DNA from: Marinobacter nitratireducens | GTDB lineage: Bacteria; Pseudomonadota; Gammaproteobacteria; Pseudomonadales; Oleiphilaceae | DNA length: 64,000 nucleotides | NCBI RefSeq assembly: GCF_000708045.1 | Contig: NZ_ANIE01000010.1 | Coordinates: 97,898 to 161,897 of the forward strand | Reading direction: 5' to 3' | In this document: in pieces, positions 17,545-25,332 of the stretch | Layout of the letters: each line of letters opens with the position of its first letter | How positions within the stretch are numbered: the stretch's first letter is position 1 | Program-made: the position numbers and the translations under genes | The notes under the pieces: generated by a model | Seen by the model: only the letters and a program-made list of their open reading frames with translations | What the model was told of the DNA's origin: nothing | The model's database searches: none

Positions 17545-18498
17545 TCAGAAGTAGTAAACGGCACCGACAACACCGACAGACTCTTCGCTCTTGTCTGCAA
17601 CGCCGTATACGCCGTCATCACCACCACCCAGGTAGCCTTCAACGTAAACGTACATGTTGTCAGACAGGTTGTGCAGAGCCTGCAGAGTAACAGTGTTCAT
17701 TTCAGTGTCATTAGCGTCGTCAGCAACGCCCATTTCGTAGGACAGAGCGAACTGGTTTGCGCCCATGGTGTAAACACCCATCACGCCGTACAGATCACCA
17801 ACGTCTTTGCGAGTCTGGTACTCACCGGTCACGCTCAGGTCACCCGCAGTGTAGGTACCGCGCAGACCGTAGGTGTTTTCGTTGTTGCCGTCAGCTGCAA
17901 CGTCGTTGGAGTCAACTGCGAAAGCAACTTCCAGAGCGTCTACAGAGTAGATCGCAGCCAGCTGGTAGGGGTAAGACTTGGCGCCACCGTTGGCATCGCC
18001 ATTGATCTGTACCGCAGCACCCAGGGTCAGGCCACCGAAAGACGGAGTTTCGTACTGAACCAGGTCACCTTCGCCAGTTTCGTAGTCACCACCGATGCTC
18101 AGATCAGCCGCTTCGTAGAAGTTAGCAATGGTGTCGATTGCACGCTCGTAAGTAGAGTCGTCGGAACCAACCCAAACCTTACCGAAGTCGTCGCTCTTAA
18201 CACCGATGTAGGCTTCGTCGAGATCGGTCAGACCGTTGCCACCGCCTTTCTGATCAGCAGTAAACTCCATTTCGGCCTTGAAGAAACCTTCGATGCCCGG
18301 AGCGATTTCGTGAGAGTGCTTAACACCCAGTGTGCTGCCGTTGTCGCGGTGATCGATGCTGGAATCACCACCGTCTACGTTGTCGTAAACCAGGGCGTAC
18401 TGGATGTTACCGTATACAGTCGGCATTTCTGCAGCAGCGGCAGCGCCAGAGAACGCGGTAGCAGCAGCGATAGCAGATGCGATGAGCGTTTTTTTCAT
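17545..18498 (-). CDS. Outer-membrane porin (Gram-negative general porin family)
   Basis: A 317-residue outer-membrane beta-barrel. A signal peptide, M-K-K-T-L-I-A-S-A-I-A then an Ala-rich stretch, is cleaved near residue 23; the mature protein starts A-E-M-P-T-V-Y-G-N-I-Q-Y-A-L. Many short amphipathic strands separated by Asp/Gly/Asn-rich loops follow, including the typical L-G-V-K-H and L-R-G-T-Y-T-A-G. The chain ends in V-Y-Y-F, the terminal aromatic residue recognised by the BAM machinery. The mature protein is strongly acidic, as expected for a marine organism. Codon use looks biased to preferred codons, suggesting high expression. AAGGAAG precedes the ATG. Confidence 0.93.
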   Translation of the reverse strand: MKKTLIASAIAAATAFSGAAAAAEMPTVYGNIQYALVYDNVDGGDSSIDHRDNGSTLGVKHSHEIAPGIEGFFKAEMEFTADQKGGGNGLTDLDEAYIGVKSDDFGKVWVGSDDSTYERAIDTIANFYEAADLSIGGDYETGEGDLVQYETPSFGGLTLGAAVQINGDANGGAKSYPYQLAAIYSVDALEVAFAVDSNDVAADGNNENTYGLRGTYTAGDLSVTGEYQTRKDVGDLYGVMGVYTMGANQFALSYEMGVADDANDTEMNTVTLQALHNLSDNMYVYVEGYLGGGDDGVYGVADKSEESVGVVGAVYYF

Positions 18499-19008
18499 GT
18501 TGCGTCTTCCTTTTTGAGTTAACTCAGGTTTTAGCGACGGGTTCTTATCCCGATTTTGTAAGGCATCACCAGTCAGGCTGGATGTGCCCGATTCTGCATT
18601 ACCCTTGTGTCAGTTTTGTGACATCAAAGATAACTTTTCTTCTGATCCTGAAAATCTGCACTCCAGCAGATCTTTGCAGGTCAATCACTTACAGAGCTTT
18701 CTTAATGCCCCGCATGATGAACCTGTTTTAATACAACCTGCCTTTTTTTGCAAATATTAGGCGGTGCATTTTTAGCTCTTTTCGCACCAGAAACGCAAGT
18801 GATTATGCTTTCCAGTGCTCAGGCGGCTTCGTGACAGCAATGTTTCAATTATGAGGCCATCTAATATTAACTCATTATAATTCAACACGTTAAAAACGAA
18901 GATCCAACCCAAAATCACGCCAAGGGATCAATATAAGCACTAATACGCACATTCCGTGCACCAGCAGGATTCACCGCCTCATTCGCTGCTTCACTTTGGT
19001 GCATTAAA
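18499..19008. promoter_or_regulatory. AT-rich 510-bp intergenic region upstream of the porin gene
   Basis: No convincing gene. The region is clearly more AT-rich than its surroundings, especially 18600-18950, and should hold the porin promoter and operators (minus strand). A perfect 12-bp palindrome TGAGTTAACTCA lies at 18515-18526, next to the porin ribosome-binding site. A TGCACCA (18957-18963) and TGGTGCA (18997-19003) pair flanks the end of dtd. No confident -35/-10 pair was found. Confidence 0.45.
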
Positions 19009-19470
19009 TCACCCCTGACGTTTCGATCCTGTTTGTAACATGAAGGTTACTGGACCATCATTGATCAACATCACCTTCATATCAGCACCGAAGCGCCCGC
19101 GTCCCACGCATTCCGGGCCAATTGCTGCACAGGCTTGTTCGACAAACGACTCAAAAAGAGCATTGGCAAGGTCTGGTGCTGCCGCCAGCGAGAACCCGGG
19201 CCGGGTTCCAGAAGACGTATCTGCTGCTAGCGTAAACTGGGGAACAATCAGTAGAGAGCCCTTCATATCCCTGAGGCTCAGGTTCATTCGTCCATGACTG
19301 TCGGGGAAAACACGATAAGTCAGAATTTTTCGGCATAGTTCCCTTGCCTCCGCTTCGCCATCGCCTCGCTCAACCCCGAGCAAAAGCAATAATCCCTGGC
19401 CTATTGATGCAACTTGTTCGCCGTCTACCTTGACGCTGGCTTCCGAAACTCGCTGGATCAGCCCTTTCAT
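19009..19470 (-). CDS. dtd: D-aminoacyl-tRNA deacylase
   Basis: A 153-residue cytoplasmic proofreading enzyme that hydrolyses D-aminoacyl-tRNA. It begins with the family M-K-G-L-I-Q-R-V-S-E-A-S-V, has Y-R-V-F-P-D-x-x-G-R-M-N-x-S-L near residue 52, and ends with the chirality-checking Gly-Pro motif in N-D-G-P-V-T-F-M-L (about residues 137-145). The usual S-Q-F-T-L reads P-Q-F-T-L here (about residue 76). The length is normal. It is downstream of pip on the same strand with a gap of about 105 bases. Confidence 0.95.
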   Translation of the reverse strand: MKGLIQRVSEASVKVDGEQVASIGQGLLLLLGVERGDGEAEARELCRKILTYRVFPDSHGRMNLSLRDMKGSLLIVPQFTLAADTSSGTRPGFSLAAAPDLANALFESFVEQACAAIGPECVGRGRFGADMKVMLINDGPVTFMLQTGSKRQG

Positions 19471-19575
19471 TCAGATCCCTGACATTGATGGGTAAAGGCA
19501 CTCAAACCGGGCGAGAGTGTATCGCCGCATCCATGGCATCGCAACTCCGGGCCCGCACCTTTGGGACGCCTATCC

Positions 19576-20538
19576 CTAACCCGCACGATCCTGGGCCTTG
19601 GCCACAACCTCCTCAACGCCGCGCATCAAGGCATCGATAATCGCCGGTTCCGAAGCGGAGTGGCCGGCATCACGAATGATCCTCACATCAGCTTCCGGCC
19701 AGGCTTCACTGAGAGCCAGAGCATTGTCGAGAGGGCAAACCATGTCATAGCGCCCATGCACAATAATACCCGGAATATCCGCCAATATGCCCGCATCGCG
19801 CACCAGCTGATTGGGCTCCAGAAACGCATTGTGCATAAAAAAATGACACTCAATCCGGGCCAGCGCAATGGCAACATGCGGGTGACCAAAATGCTCAACC
19901 ACTCTAGGGTTAGGATGCAAGGTGGCACAACGCCCTTCCCAGACAGACCAGGCCTTTGCGGCCTGAATCTGCTCCAGCTCGTTGCTGCTGGTAAGCTTTC
20001 GATAATAGGCCGATACCATATCATCGCGCTCCGCTTCGGGAATCTGCGCCTCGAAATCGGCCCAGTAATCCGGAAACACTCGACTTGCCCCATCTTGATA
20101 GAACCACTGGATATCTTTGGGGCGACAGAGAAAAATCCCTCTCAGAACCAAACCAAGAACCTTTTCCGGGTGAGCCTGTGCGTACACCAGACTCAGCGTT
20201 GAACCCCAGCTGCCCCCAAACAACAACCAGCGATCAATGCCGAGGAATGATCGCACCGTTTCCATATCACGCACCAGAGCAGCCGTGTCGTTGCCCGACA
20301 ACTCGGCCAGCGGCGTGGAGCGGCCAGCACCCCGCTGATCCATCAGGATGATGCGAAAACGCTCAGCATCAAAGAAACGACGATGGTAATCCTCACAACC
20401 TCCACCAGGCCCCCCGTGAACCACTAGCACCGGGATACCATCGGGGTTTCCGCTTTCCTCGACATAGAGCTCGTGAGGTTTATCGACCGAGACCCGGTGC
20501 ACGACATTTGGCTCGATTTCAGGATAGAGAGTCAGCAT
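19576..20538 (-). CDS. pip: Proline iminopeptidase (alpha/beta hydrolase, peptidase S33)
   Basis: A 320-residue cytoplasmic exopeptidase that releases N-terminal proline. Seen are H-G-G-P-G-G-G-C (oxyanion loop, about residue 40), D-Q-R-G-A-G-R-S-T-P, the nucleophile elbow G-G-S-W-G-S-T-L-S-L near residue 108, the Asp in H-G-R-Y-D-M-V-C-P and the final His in D-A-G-H-S-A. Together these make the catalytic triad. Length and motif spacing match bacterial Pip. Confidence 0.95.
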   Translation of the reverse strand: MLTLYPEIEPNVVHRVSVDKPHELYVEESGNPDGIPVLVVHGGPGGGCEDYHRRFFDAERFRIILMDQRGAGRSTPLAELSGNDTAALVRDMETVRSFLGIDRWLLFGGSWGSTLSLVYAQAHPEKVLGLVLRGIFLCRPKDIQWFYQDGASRVFPDYWADFEAQIPEAERDDMVSAYYRKLTSSNELEQIQAAKAWSVWEGRCATLHPNPRVVEHFGHPHVAIALARIECHFFMHNAFLEPNQLVRDAGILADIPGIIVHGRYDMVCPLDNALALSEAWPEADVRIIRDAGHSASEPAIIDALMRGVEEVVAKAQDRAG

Positions 20539-20578
20539 GAAAAACTCCGGAAAAGTTATACATCGAGTTTAGCTGAAC

Positions 20579-20621
20579 ATAAAAAAAGGGGCAGATCATC
20601 GCGACCCGCCCCTTTTTTGTG
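20579..20621 (-). terminator. Rho-independent terminator of typA
   Basis: GGGGC and GCCCC arms flanked by A and T runs on both sides (20581-20619). The stem-loop with its T run lies 17 bases past the typA stop on the minus strand, and it could work in either direction. Confidence 0.75.
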
Positions 20622-20637
20622 AACGCACCAATCAGGA

Positions 20638-22449
20638 TTACTTCTTGTTGGCCCGCTTACGCTCGTTCTCCGTCAGCAGTTTTTTGCGAAGCCGGATGGA
20701 GGACGGTGTTACTTCCACCAGCTCGTCATCATCAATAAACTCAAGCGCCTGCTCCAGAGTGAACTTGATCGGGGGAACCAGACCAATTACCTCATCCTTA
20801 CCGGACGCCCGCATGTTATCGAGCTTCTTGCCCTTGGTCGGGTTGACCACGATGTCGTTATCACGGCTGTGGATACCGCAAAGCTGGCCTTCATAAATCT
20901 CCTGCCCCGGATCCAGGAACAACTTACCGCGGCTCTGGAGGGTTTCCAGTGAGTAAGTCAGGGCGGTACCGGTCGCCATCGAAACCAGGACACCGTTCTG
21001 GCGGCTGGTCACTTCACCGCCCTTGATCGGACCATAATGACTGAATGTCGAGGTCAGAATCCCGCTACCCGACGTCATGGTCAGGAAGGTATTCCGGAAA
21101 CCGATCAAACCACGAGCCGGAATGGTGTACTCAAGACGCATGCGCCCCTTGCCATCCGGTGTCATGTTGGTCAGGTCCCCGCGGCGCAGCCCCATCTGCT
21201 CCATCAACGGCCCCTGATGCTGTTCCTCAATATCAACGATAACGTTTTCGTAGGGCTCCTGCTTTTCACCGTCAACTTCACGAATAACAACCTCGGGGCG
21301 ACCTACCGCCAGCTCGAAATTCTCACGGCGCATGTTTTCGATCAGAACGGACAGATGCAGCTCACCACGACCGGATACCTTGAATTTGTCCGCCGACTCA
21401 CCGTCTTCCACGCGCAACGCCACGTTATGCAGCAGTTCCTTATCGAGACGCTCCTTGATGTTCCGGCTGGTGATGTATTTGCCTTCCTTACCAGCGAACG
21501 GGGAATCGTTGACCTGGAAGGTCATCGAAACCGTCGGCTCATCGACCGTCAGCGCAGGCAAAGCTTCCACAGTACCCTGATCGCAAAGCGTGTCGGAGAT
21601 ATACAATTCATCCAGCCCGCTGACGCAAACAATATCACCTGCCTGGGCCTGCTCGACTTCTACCCGCTGCAGGCCGGAGTGGCCCATGATTTTGAGAATA
21701 CGACCGTTGCGTTTCTTCCCGTCAGCGCCAATGGCTGTGACCGGTGAATTTGTCTTGATCTTGCCGCGCATGATCCGGCCGATCCCGATAACGCCCAGGA
21801 AGCTGTTGTAGTCCAGCTGGGAAATCTGCATCTGGAACGGCCCATCAAGGTCAACGCTTGGTGCGGGCACATGATCGACGATGGCCTGGAAAACCGCATC
21901 CATGTTGTCATCGAGATTCTCATGATCTTCACCGGCAATTCCGTTCAGAGCACTGGCGTAGACAATCGGGAAATCCAGCTGCTCATCGGTCGCACCCAGG
22001 GCATCAAAGAGATCGAAAACCTGATCAATAACCCAGTCCGGACGGGCTCCCGGGCGGTCAATCTTGTTTACAACCACGATCGGGCGAAGCCCTGCCGCAA
22101 AGGCTTTCTGAGTCACGAATCGGGTCTGAGGCATGGGACCGTCGATGGAATCGACCACCAGCAGTACGCAGTCAACCATGCTCATCACCCGCTCAACCTC
22201 ACCACCGAAGTCAGCGTGGCCCGGGGTGTCCACGATATTAATATCGTAGTCCTTCCACTTGAGAGCGGTGTTCTTGGCGAGAATGGTGATGCCCCGCTCT
22301 TTCTCCTGGTCATTGGAGTCCATGACCCGCTCGTTCTCCAGCTCCTTGCGATCCAGTGTTCCGGATTGACGCAACAGCTGATCTACCAGAGTGGTTTTGC
22401 CATGGTCGACGTGGGCGATGATGGCGATATTACGAAGATTCTCAATCAC
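20638..22449 (-). CDS. typA: Ribosome-associated translational GTPase TypA/BipA
   Basis: A 603-residue GTPase of the EF-G family, linked to ribosome assembly and stress adaptation. Motifs: G1 [10 protein letters not shown] (residues about 11-20), G3 [11 protein letters not shown]4 N-K-I-D-R-P and G5 S-A-L-N-G. The usual domains follow, ending in the BipA-specific C-terminus. The GTG at 22449 was chosen because it gives the canonical (M)[10 protein letters not shown] start and has AGGA eight bases upstream. A longer frame from 22542 would add 31 unrelated residues. It is divergent from glnA. Confidence 0.95.
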   Translation of the reverse strand: MIENLRNIAIIAHVDHGKTTLVDQLLRQSGTLDRKELENERVMDSNDQEKERGITILAKNTALKWKDYDINIVDTPGHADFGGEVERVMSMVDCVLLVVDSIDGPMPQTRFVTQKAFAAGLRPIVVVNKIDRPGARPDWVIDQVFDLFDALGATDEQLDFPIVYASALNGIAGEDHENLDDNMDAVFQAIVDHVPAPSVDLDGPFQMQISQLDYNSFLGVIGIGRIMRGKIKTNSPVTAIGADGKKRNGRILKIMGHSGLQRVEVEQAQAGDIVCVSGLDELYISDTLCDQGTVEALPALTVDEPTVSMTFQVNDSPFAGKEGKYITSRNIKERLDKELLHNVALRVEDGESADKFKVSGRGELHLSVLIENMRRENFELAVGRPEVVIREVDGEKQEPYENVIVDIEEQHQGPLMEQMGLRRGDLTNMTPDGKGRMRLEYTIPARGLIGFRNTFLTMTSGSGILTSTFSHYGPIKGGEVTSRQNGVLVSMATGTALTYSLETLQSRGKLFLDPGQEIYEGQLCGIHSRDNDIVVNPTKGKKLDNMRASGKDEVIGLVPPIKFTLEQALEFIDDDELVEVTPSSIRLRKKLLTENERKRANKK

Positions 22450-22558
22450 AACAATAATCCTGCGGCATGCTTTCATTGACCTGAGAGGGTCTTCAGGGGG
22501 CAACCCCACACATGCCGTCTCAAATCTGTAAAATGAACCCATTGTCCGGTGCCGGGCG

Positions 22559-22578
22559 GCACCAGCTCCGGCTGGTGC
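22559..22578. repeat. Perfect 8-bp inverted repeat in the typA-glnA intergenic region
   Basis: GCACCAGC-TCCG-GCTGGTGC forms a tight GC-rich hairpin. It would lie in the 5' leader of typA if that gene is transcribed from the TATACT-like sequence near 22610. Its arms resemble NtrC half-sites but the spacing is five bases too long for an NtrC site. Confidence 0.5.
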
Positions 22579-22679
22579 AACCAGGCCGGCAAAAAATGAG
22601 GAGGCGCGCAGTATATCCGAAAGTTGATGTCGTTAATATGAAGAATAGCGCCTATCCTACGATCACCTCCATCACCGCA

Positions 22680-22696
22680 CGCACCACAATGTCGCA
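22680..22696 (+). promoter_or_regulatory. Probable NtrC-binding site 2 (weaker) upstream of glnA
   Basis: CGCACCACAATGTCGCA partly matches the NtrC consensus TGCACCANNNTGGTGCA. Its centre is 30 bp, about three helical turns, upstream of the stronger site, like the paired enhancers of enterobacterial glnA. Confidence 0.5.
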
Positions 22697-22709
22697 AACC
22701 CGAAATTAA

Positions 22710-22726
22710 TGCACCATATCTGTGCA
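22710..22726 (+). promoter_or_regulatory. Probable NtrC-binding site 1 upstream of glnA
   Basis: TGCACCATATCTGTGCA keeps the full TGCACCA left half and five of seven right-half positions of the NtrC consensus. It is centred about 130 bp upstream of the expected start of the sigma-54 promoter, a normal enhancer distance. Confidence 0.7.
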
Positions 22727-22822
22727 CACCATGCCCTTTTTTCAGGCGCCGCCCCACCCACTTATGCCTCAACCGCCCCCGAAGTCCTTGTTTTCCCGAA
22801 ACTTGAGGTTATGCCCCAAAAA

Positions 22823-22840
22823 TTGGCAAGGGCCTTGCTT
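22823..22840 (+). promoter_or_regulatory. Sigma-54 (-24/-12) promoter of glnA
   Basis: TTGGCAAGGGCCTTGCTT carries the invariant GG (22825-22826) and GC (22837-22838) with 10 bases between, matching YTGGCACGRNNNTTGCW almost throughout. Transcription would begin near 22850, leaving a leader of about 146 nt before the glnA ATG. With the upstream NtrC-like sites this predicts induction under nitrogen limitation. Confidence 0.85.
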
Positions 22841-22995
22841 TGCTCAATGCAGCCGAAATTTGCAGGCCACTTGCTCAAGTTTTTGATAAGCTGCGCAAAC
22901 CTGAAAACAGATCGGGACTCGGGCTTTCTGAGCGATCCGGCACAACGAACATGAAACAGGCCCGCCAGAGCGGGATAACCGATGGAGCATGCACA

Positions 22996-24399
22996 ATGTC
23001 CAAGACAGTTGATTTGATCAAAGAACACGAAGTCAAATGGGTAGATCTGCGCTTTACCGACAGCCGTGGTAAGGAACAGCACGTTACACTGCCCGCCACT
23101 GAGGTCGACGAAGATTTCTTCACCGATGGCAAGATGTTCGACGGCTCCTCAATTGCTGGCTGGAAGGGCATTAACGAATCCGACATGATCCTGATGCCGG
23201 ATGACGAAACCTCCGTACTCGATCCGTTCACCGAAGAAACCACGATCAACATTACCTGCAATATCGTAGAGCCTTCTACTATGCAGGGTTACGAGCGTGA
23301 CCCGCGCTCCGTCGCCAAGCGCGCAGAAGAGTATCTGAAGTCTACCGGCATTGCAGACGGCGCCCTGTTTGGCCCGGAGCCCGAATTCTTTGTTTTTGAT
23401 TCCGTAAAATGGGAAGTGGACATGAAGGGCGCGAGCTACTCCATCCACTCCGAGGAAGCAGCGTGGGTTTCCGGCGAAGACTTCGACCGCAACAACATCG
23501 GTCACCGCCCTGGCGTAAAAGGCGGCTACTTCCCGGTTCCGCCAGTGGACAGCCTGCACGACCTGCGTGGCGCCATGTGTGCCGCCATGGAATCCATGGG
23601 TCTGGAAATCGAAGTACATCACCACGAAGTAGGTACTGCTGGCCAGTGTGAAATCGGCGTTGGCGCCAACACCCTGACTCGCAAGGCTGACGAAGTTCAG
23701 ATCCTGAAATACTGCGTACACAACGTTGCTCACGCTTACGGTAAGACCGCCACCTTCATGCCCAAGCCAGTTGTTGGCGATAACGGTTCCGGCATGCACG
23801 TGCACATGTCCCTGAGCAAGGACGGCAAGAACCTGTTCGCAGGTGACAGCTACGCTGGCCTGAGCGAAGCAGCACTGTACTACATCGGCGGTGTCATCAA
23901 GCACGCCAAGGCTATCAATGCCTTTACCAACAGCTCCACCAACTCATACAAGCGTCTGGTTCCTGGCTTCGAAGCACCTGTTATGCTGGCATACTCTGCC
24001 CGTAACCGCTCTGCCTCCATCCGTATCCCGTACGTGAACAGCCCGAAAGCGCGTCGTATCGAAGTGCGTTTCCCGGATGCTTCCGCCAACCCGTACCTGG
24101 CTTTCGCAGCCCTGATGATGGCTGGCCTCGACGGCATCCAGAACAAGATCCACCCTGGCGATGCCATGGACAAGGATCTGTACGACCTGCCGAAAGAGGA
24201 AGCCCTGAGCATCCCGACCGTCGCAGAGACTTTCCAGGAAGCTCTGGACGCGCTGCAGGAAGACCACGAGTTCCTGACCCGTGGCGGCGTGTTCACTGAA
24301 GACATGATTGCCGGCTACATCGACCTGAAGCGTGGCGAAGTTGAGAAACTGAACATGACCACTCACCCGGTCGAGTTCGATCTCTACTACTCCTGCTAA
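22996..24399 (+). CDS. glnA: Glutamine synthetase, type I
   Basis: A 467-residue dodecameric enzyme that makes glutamine from glutamate, ammonia and ATP. Motifs include [11 protein letters not shown], the metal-binding [33 protein letters not shown] and the N-R-S-A-S-I-R-I-P block. The adenylylation tyrosine is Tyr396 in D-K-D-L-Y-D-L-P, so GlnE control is expected. ATG 22996 has GGAG eight bases upstream; an in-frame ATG at 22840 falls inside the sigma-54 promoter and cannot be the start of its transcript. Codon bias suggests strong expression. Confidence 0.97.
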   Translation: MSKTVDLIKEHEVKWVDLRFTDSRGKEQHVTLPATEVDEDFFTDGKMFDGSSIAGWKGINESDMILMPDDETSVLDPFTEETTINITCNIVEPSTMQGYERDPRSVAKRAEEYLKSTGIADGALFGPEPEFFVFDSVKWEVDMKGASYSIHSEEAAWVSGEDFDRNNIGHRPGVKGGYFPVPPVDSLHDLRGAMCAAMESMGLEIEVHHHEVGTAGQCEIGVGANTLTRKADEVQILKYCVHNVAHAYGKTATFMPKPVVGDNGSGMHVHMSLSKDGKNLFAGDSYAGLSEAALYYIGGVIKHAKAINAFTNSSTNSYKRLVPGFEAPVMLAYSARNRSASIRIPYVNSPKARRIEVRFPDASANPYLAFAALMMAGLDGIQNKIHPGDAMDKDLYDLPKEEALSIPTVAETFQEALDALQEDHEFLTRGGVFTEDMIAGYIDLKRGEVEKLNMTTHPVEFDLYYSC

Positions 24400-24423
24400 T
24401 ACCTCCCGGGACACCGGGTTATG

Positions 24424-24453
24424 AAAGCCCCGCCTTGTGCGGGGCTTTTTTTG
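24424..24453 (+). terminator. Rho-independent terminator of glnA
   Basis: AAAGCCCCGC-CTTGT-GCGGGGCTTTTTTT: a strong GC stem with a T7 run, 25 bases after the glnA stop. It separates glnA from the DUF4124 gene. Confidence 0.92.
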
Positions 24454-24573
24454 TGACCTGGGTCTCACCCATCCGCAGCCCTTAACGATATGTAACCTAC
24501 AACCTTCCGCGCAGGCGTTGAAATGACAACGGGGGCCACCGATAATCGAGAAAAATCTTAAAAAGGTGTGCGT

Positions 24574-25113
24574 ATGAACTCGAGTCACGGCCTACTTGCG
24601 GCCACATTGATCGCACTGAGCGGCCCCGTCTCAGCCGAGGTCTACCGCAACGTTGACCAGTACGGGAATGTCACCTATTCCGATGAGCCCTCAAAGGGTG
24701 CAGAGACCGTTGACGTCAAACCCGTCACCACCATCACCCTGCCAAAGCCTCAGAATGTGCAAAAGACGGACGAACTTCGGAAAGAGGTTGAGCGAGAGGG
24801 CTCCGTGTACGACAGCGTCTCCTTTGTGTATCCGGAAAACAATCAGGCCTTTCAGAGTGGCAGTGGTGACGTTCAGTTTGAAATCCGGAGTACGCCCGAC
24901 CTGCAGAAAGGCCACAAATACGAAGTGACTCTGGATGGCCAGCCCGTCGGACAAACCGCTGCAGGCTCAATCACCGTGAACAATGTCTTTCGCGGCACCC
25001 ATACAGCCAGAGTTCATATCATCGATGAAAATGGCATCCAGGTTAAAACCGGGCCATCAATCACGTTCACCGTACACCGTCCGGTCGTAAACAAGCGCCA
25101 ACCGAAACAATAA
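24574..25113 (+). CDS. DUF4124 domain-containing exported protein
   Basis: A 179-residue protein with an N-terminal signal peptide (residues about 1-20, cleavage after V-S-A). Next is the DUF4124 core, E-V-Y-R-N-V-D-Q-Y-G-N-V-T-Y-S-D-E-P, and a Pro/Thr-rich linker. The C-terminal part (about 85-175) looks beta-rich, with S-F-V-Y-P-E-N-N-Q-A-F-Q and H-K-Y-E-V-T-L-D-G-Q-P-V-G-Q-T, like an Ig or fibronectin type III module. ATG 24574 has AAGG seven bases upstream. DUF4124 genes often sit between glnA and ntrB in gammaproteobacteria. The function is unknown; the protein is probably periplasmic. Confidence 0.82.
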   Translation: MNSSHGLLAATLIALSGPVSAEVYRNVDQYGNVTYSDEPSKGAETVDVKPVTTITLPKPQNVQKTDELRKEVEREGSVYDSVSFVYPENNQAFQSGSGDVQFEIRSTPDLQKGHKYEVTLDGQPVGQTAAGSITVNNVFRGTHTARVHIIDENGIQVKTGPSITFTVHRPVVNKRQPKQ

Positions 25114-25123
25114 CGCTCCATTT

Positions 25124-25139
25124 TGGTGCGCCCGCACCA
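25124..25139. repeat. Perfect 7-bp inverted repeat after the DUF4124 gene
   Basis: TGGTGCG-CC-CGCACCA, 11 bases past the stop codon, followed by ATAAAAAAG. It has no T run on the plus strand, so it is a poor terminator there; the half-sites resemble NtrC half-sites in reversed order. Confidence 0.5.
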
Positions 25140-25207
25140 TAAAAAAGCCATACTGTGACCAGCAACAGGGCGACTTTCCCGGGCTGGTCCTTCCCCTCCT
25201 CCGGAAT

Positions 25208-25224
25208 TGCACCAGCTTACGGCA
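25208..25224 (+). promoter_or_regulatory. Weak NtrC-like site upstream of ntrB
   Basis: TGCACCAGCTTACGGCA has the complete TGCACCA left half and four of seven matches in the right half. It is centred about 100 bp upstream of the expected start of the ntrB sigma-54-like promoter. Confidence 0.4.
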
Positions 25225-25290
25225 CGCTATCGCTGGCGCAGGCACCCATGCCCGCACTTCGCTCATTAATTTGTCCAACAAAATGGAAAG

Positions 25291-25306
25291 TGGTTCGCTT
25301 TTTGCA
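25291..25306 (+). promoter_or_regulatory. Candidate sigma-54 promoter of ntrBC
   Basis: TGGTTCGCTTTTTGCA has GG (25292-25293) and GC (25304-25305) exactly 10 bases apart and a perfect TTGCA -12 element; the -24 element is TGGTT rather than TGGCA. The predicted start is near 25317, only about 16 bases before the first possible ntrB start but 40 before the ATG at 25357. Confidence 0.6.
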
Positions 25307-25332
25307 AAATCACTTAGGTCATCAAGTTCACC

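Noticed and set aside
17671..18522. Plus-strand open frame of 283 codons opposite the porin gene
   Set aside because: Porin signal peptide, terminal Phe and terminator show the minus strand is the coding one.
18957..19003. TGCACCA and TGGTGCA half-sites near the end of dtd as an NtrC site
   Set aside because: The half-sites are 33 bases apart, against three in the consensus; more likely a chance or hairpin pairing.
22559..22578. GCACCAGCTCCGGCTGGTGC as a third NtrC site
   Set aside because: The spacing between GCACC and GGTGC is ten rather than five, placing the halves on opposite helix faces.
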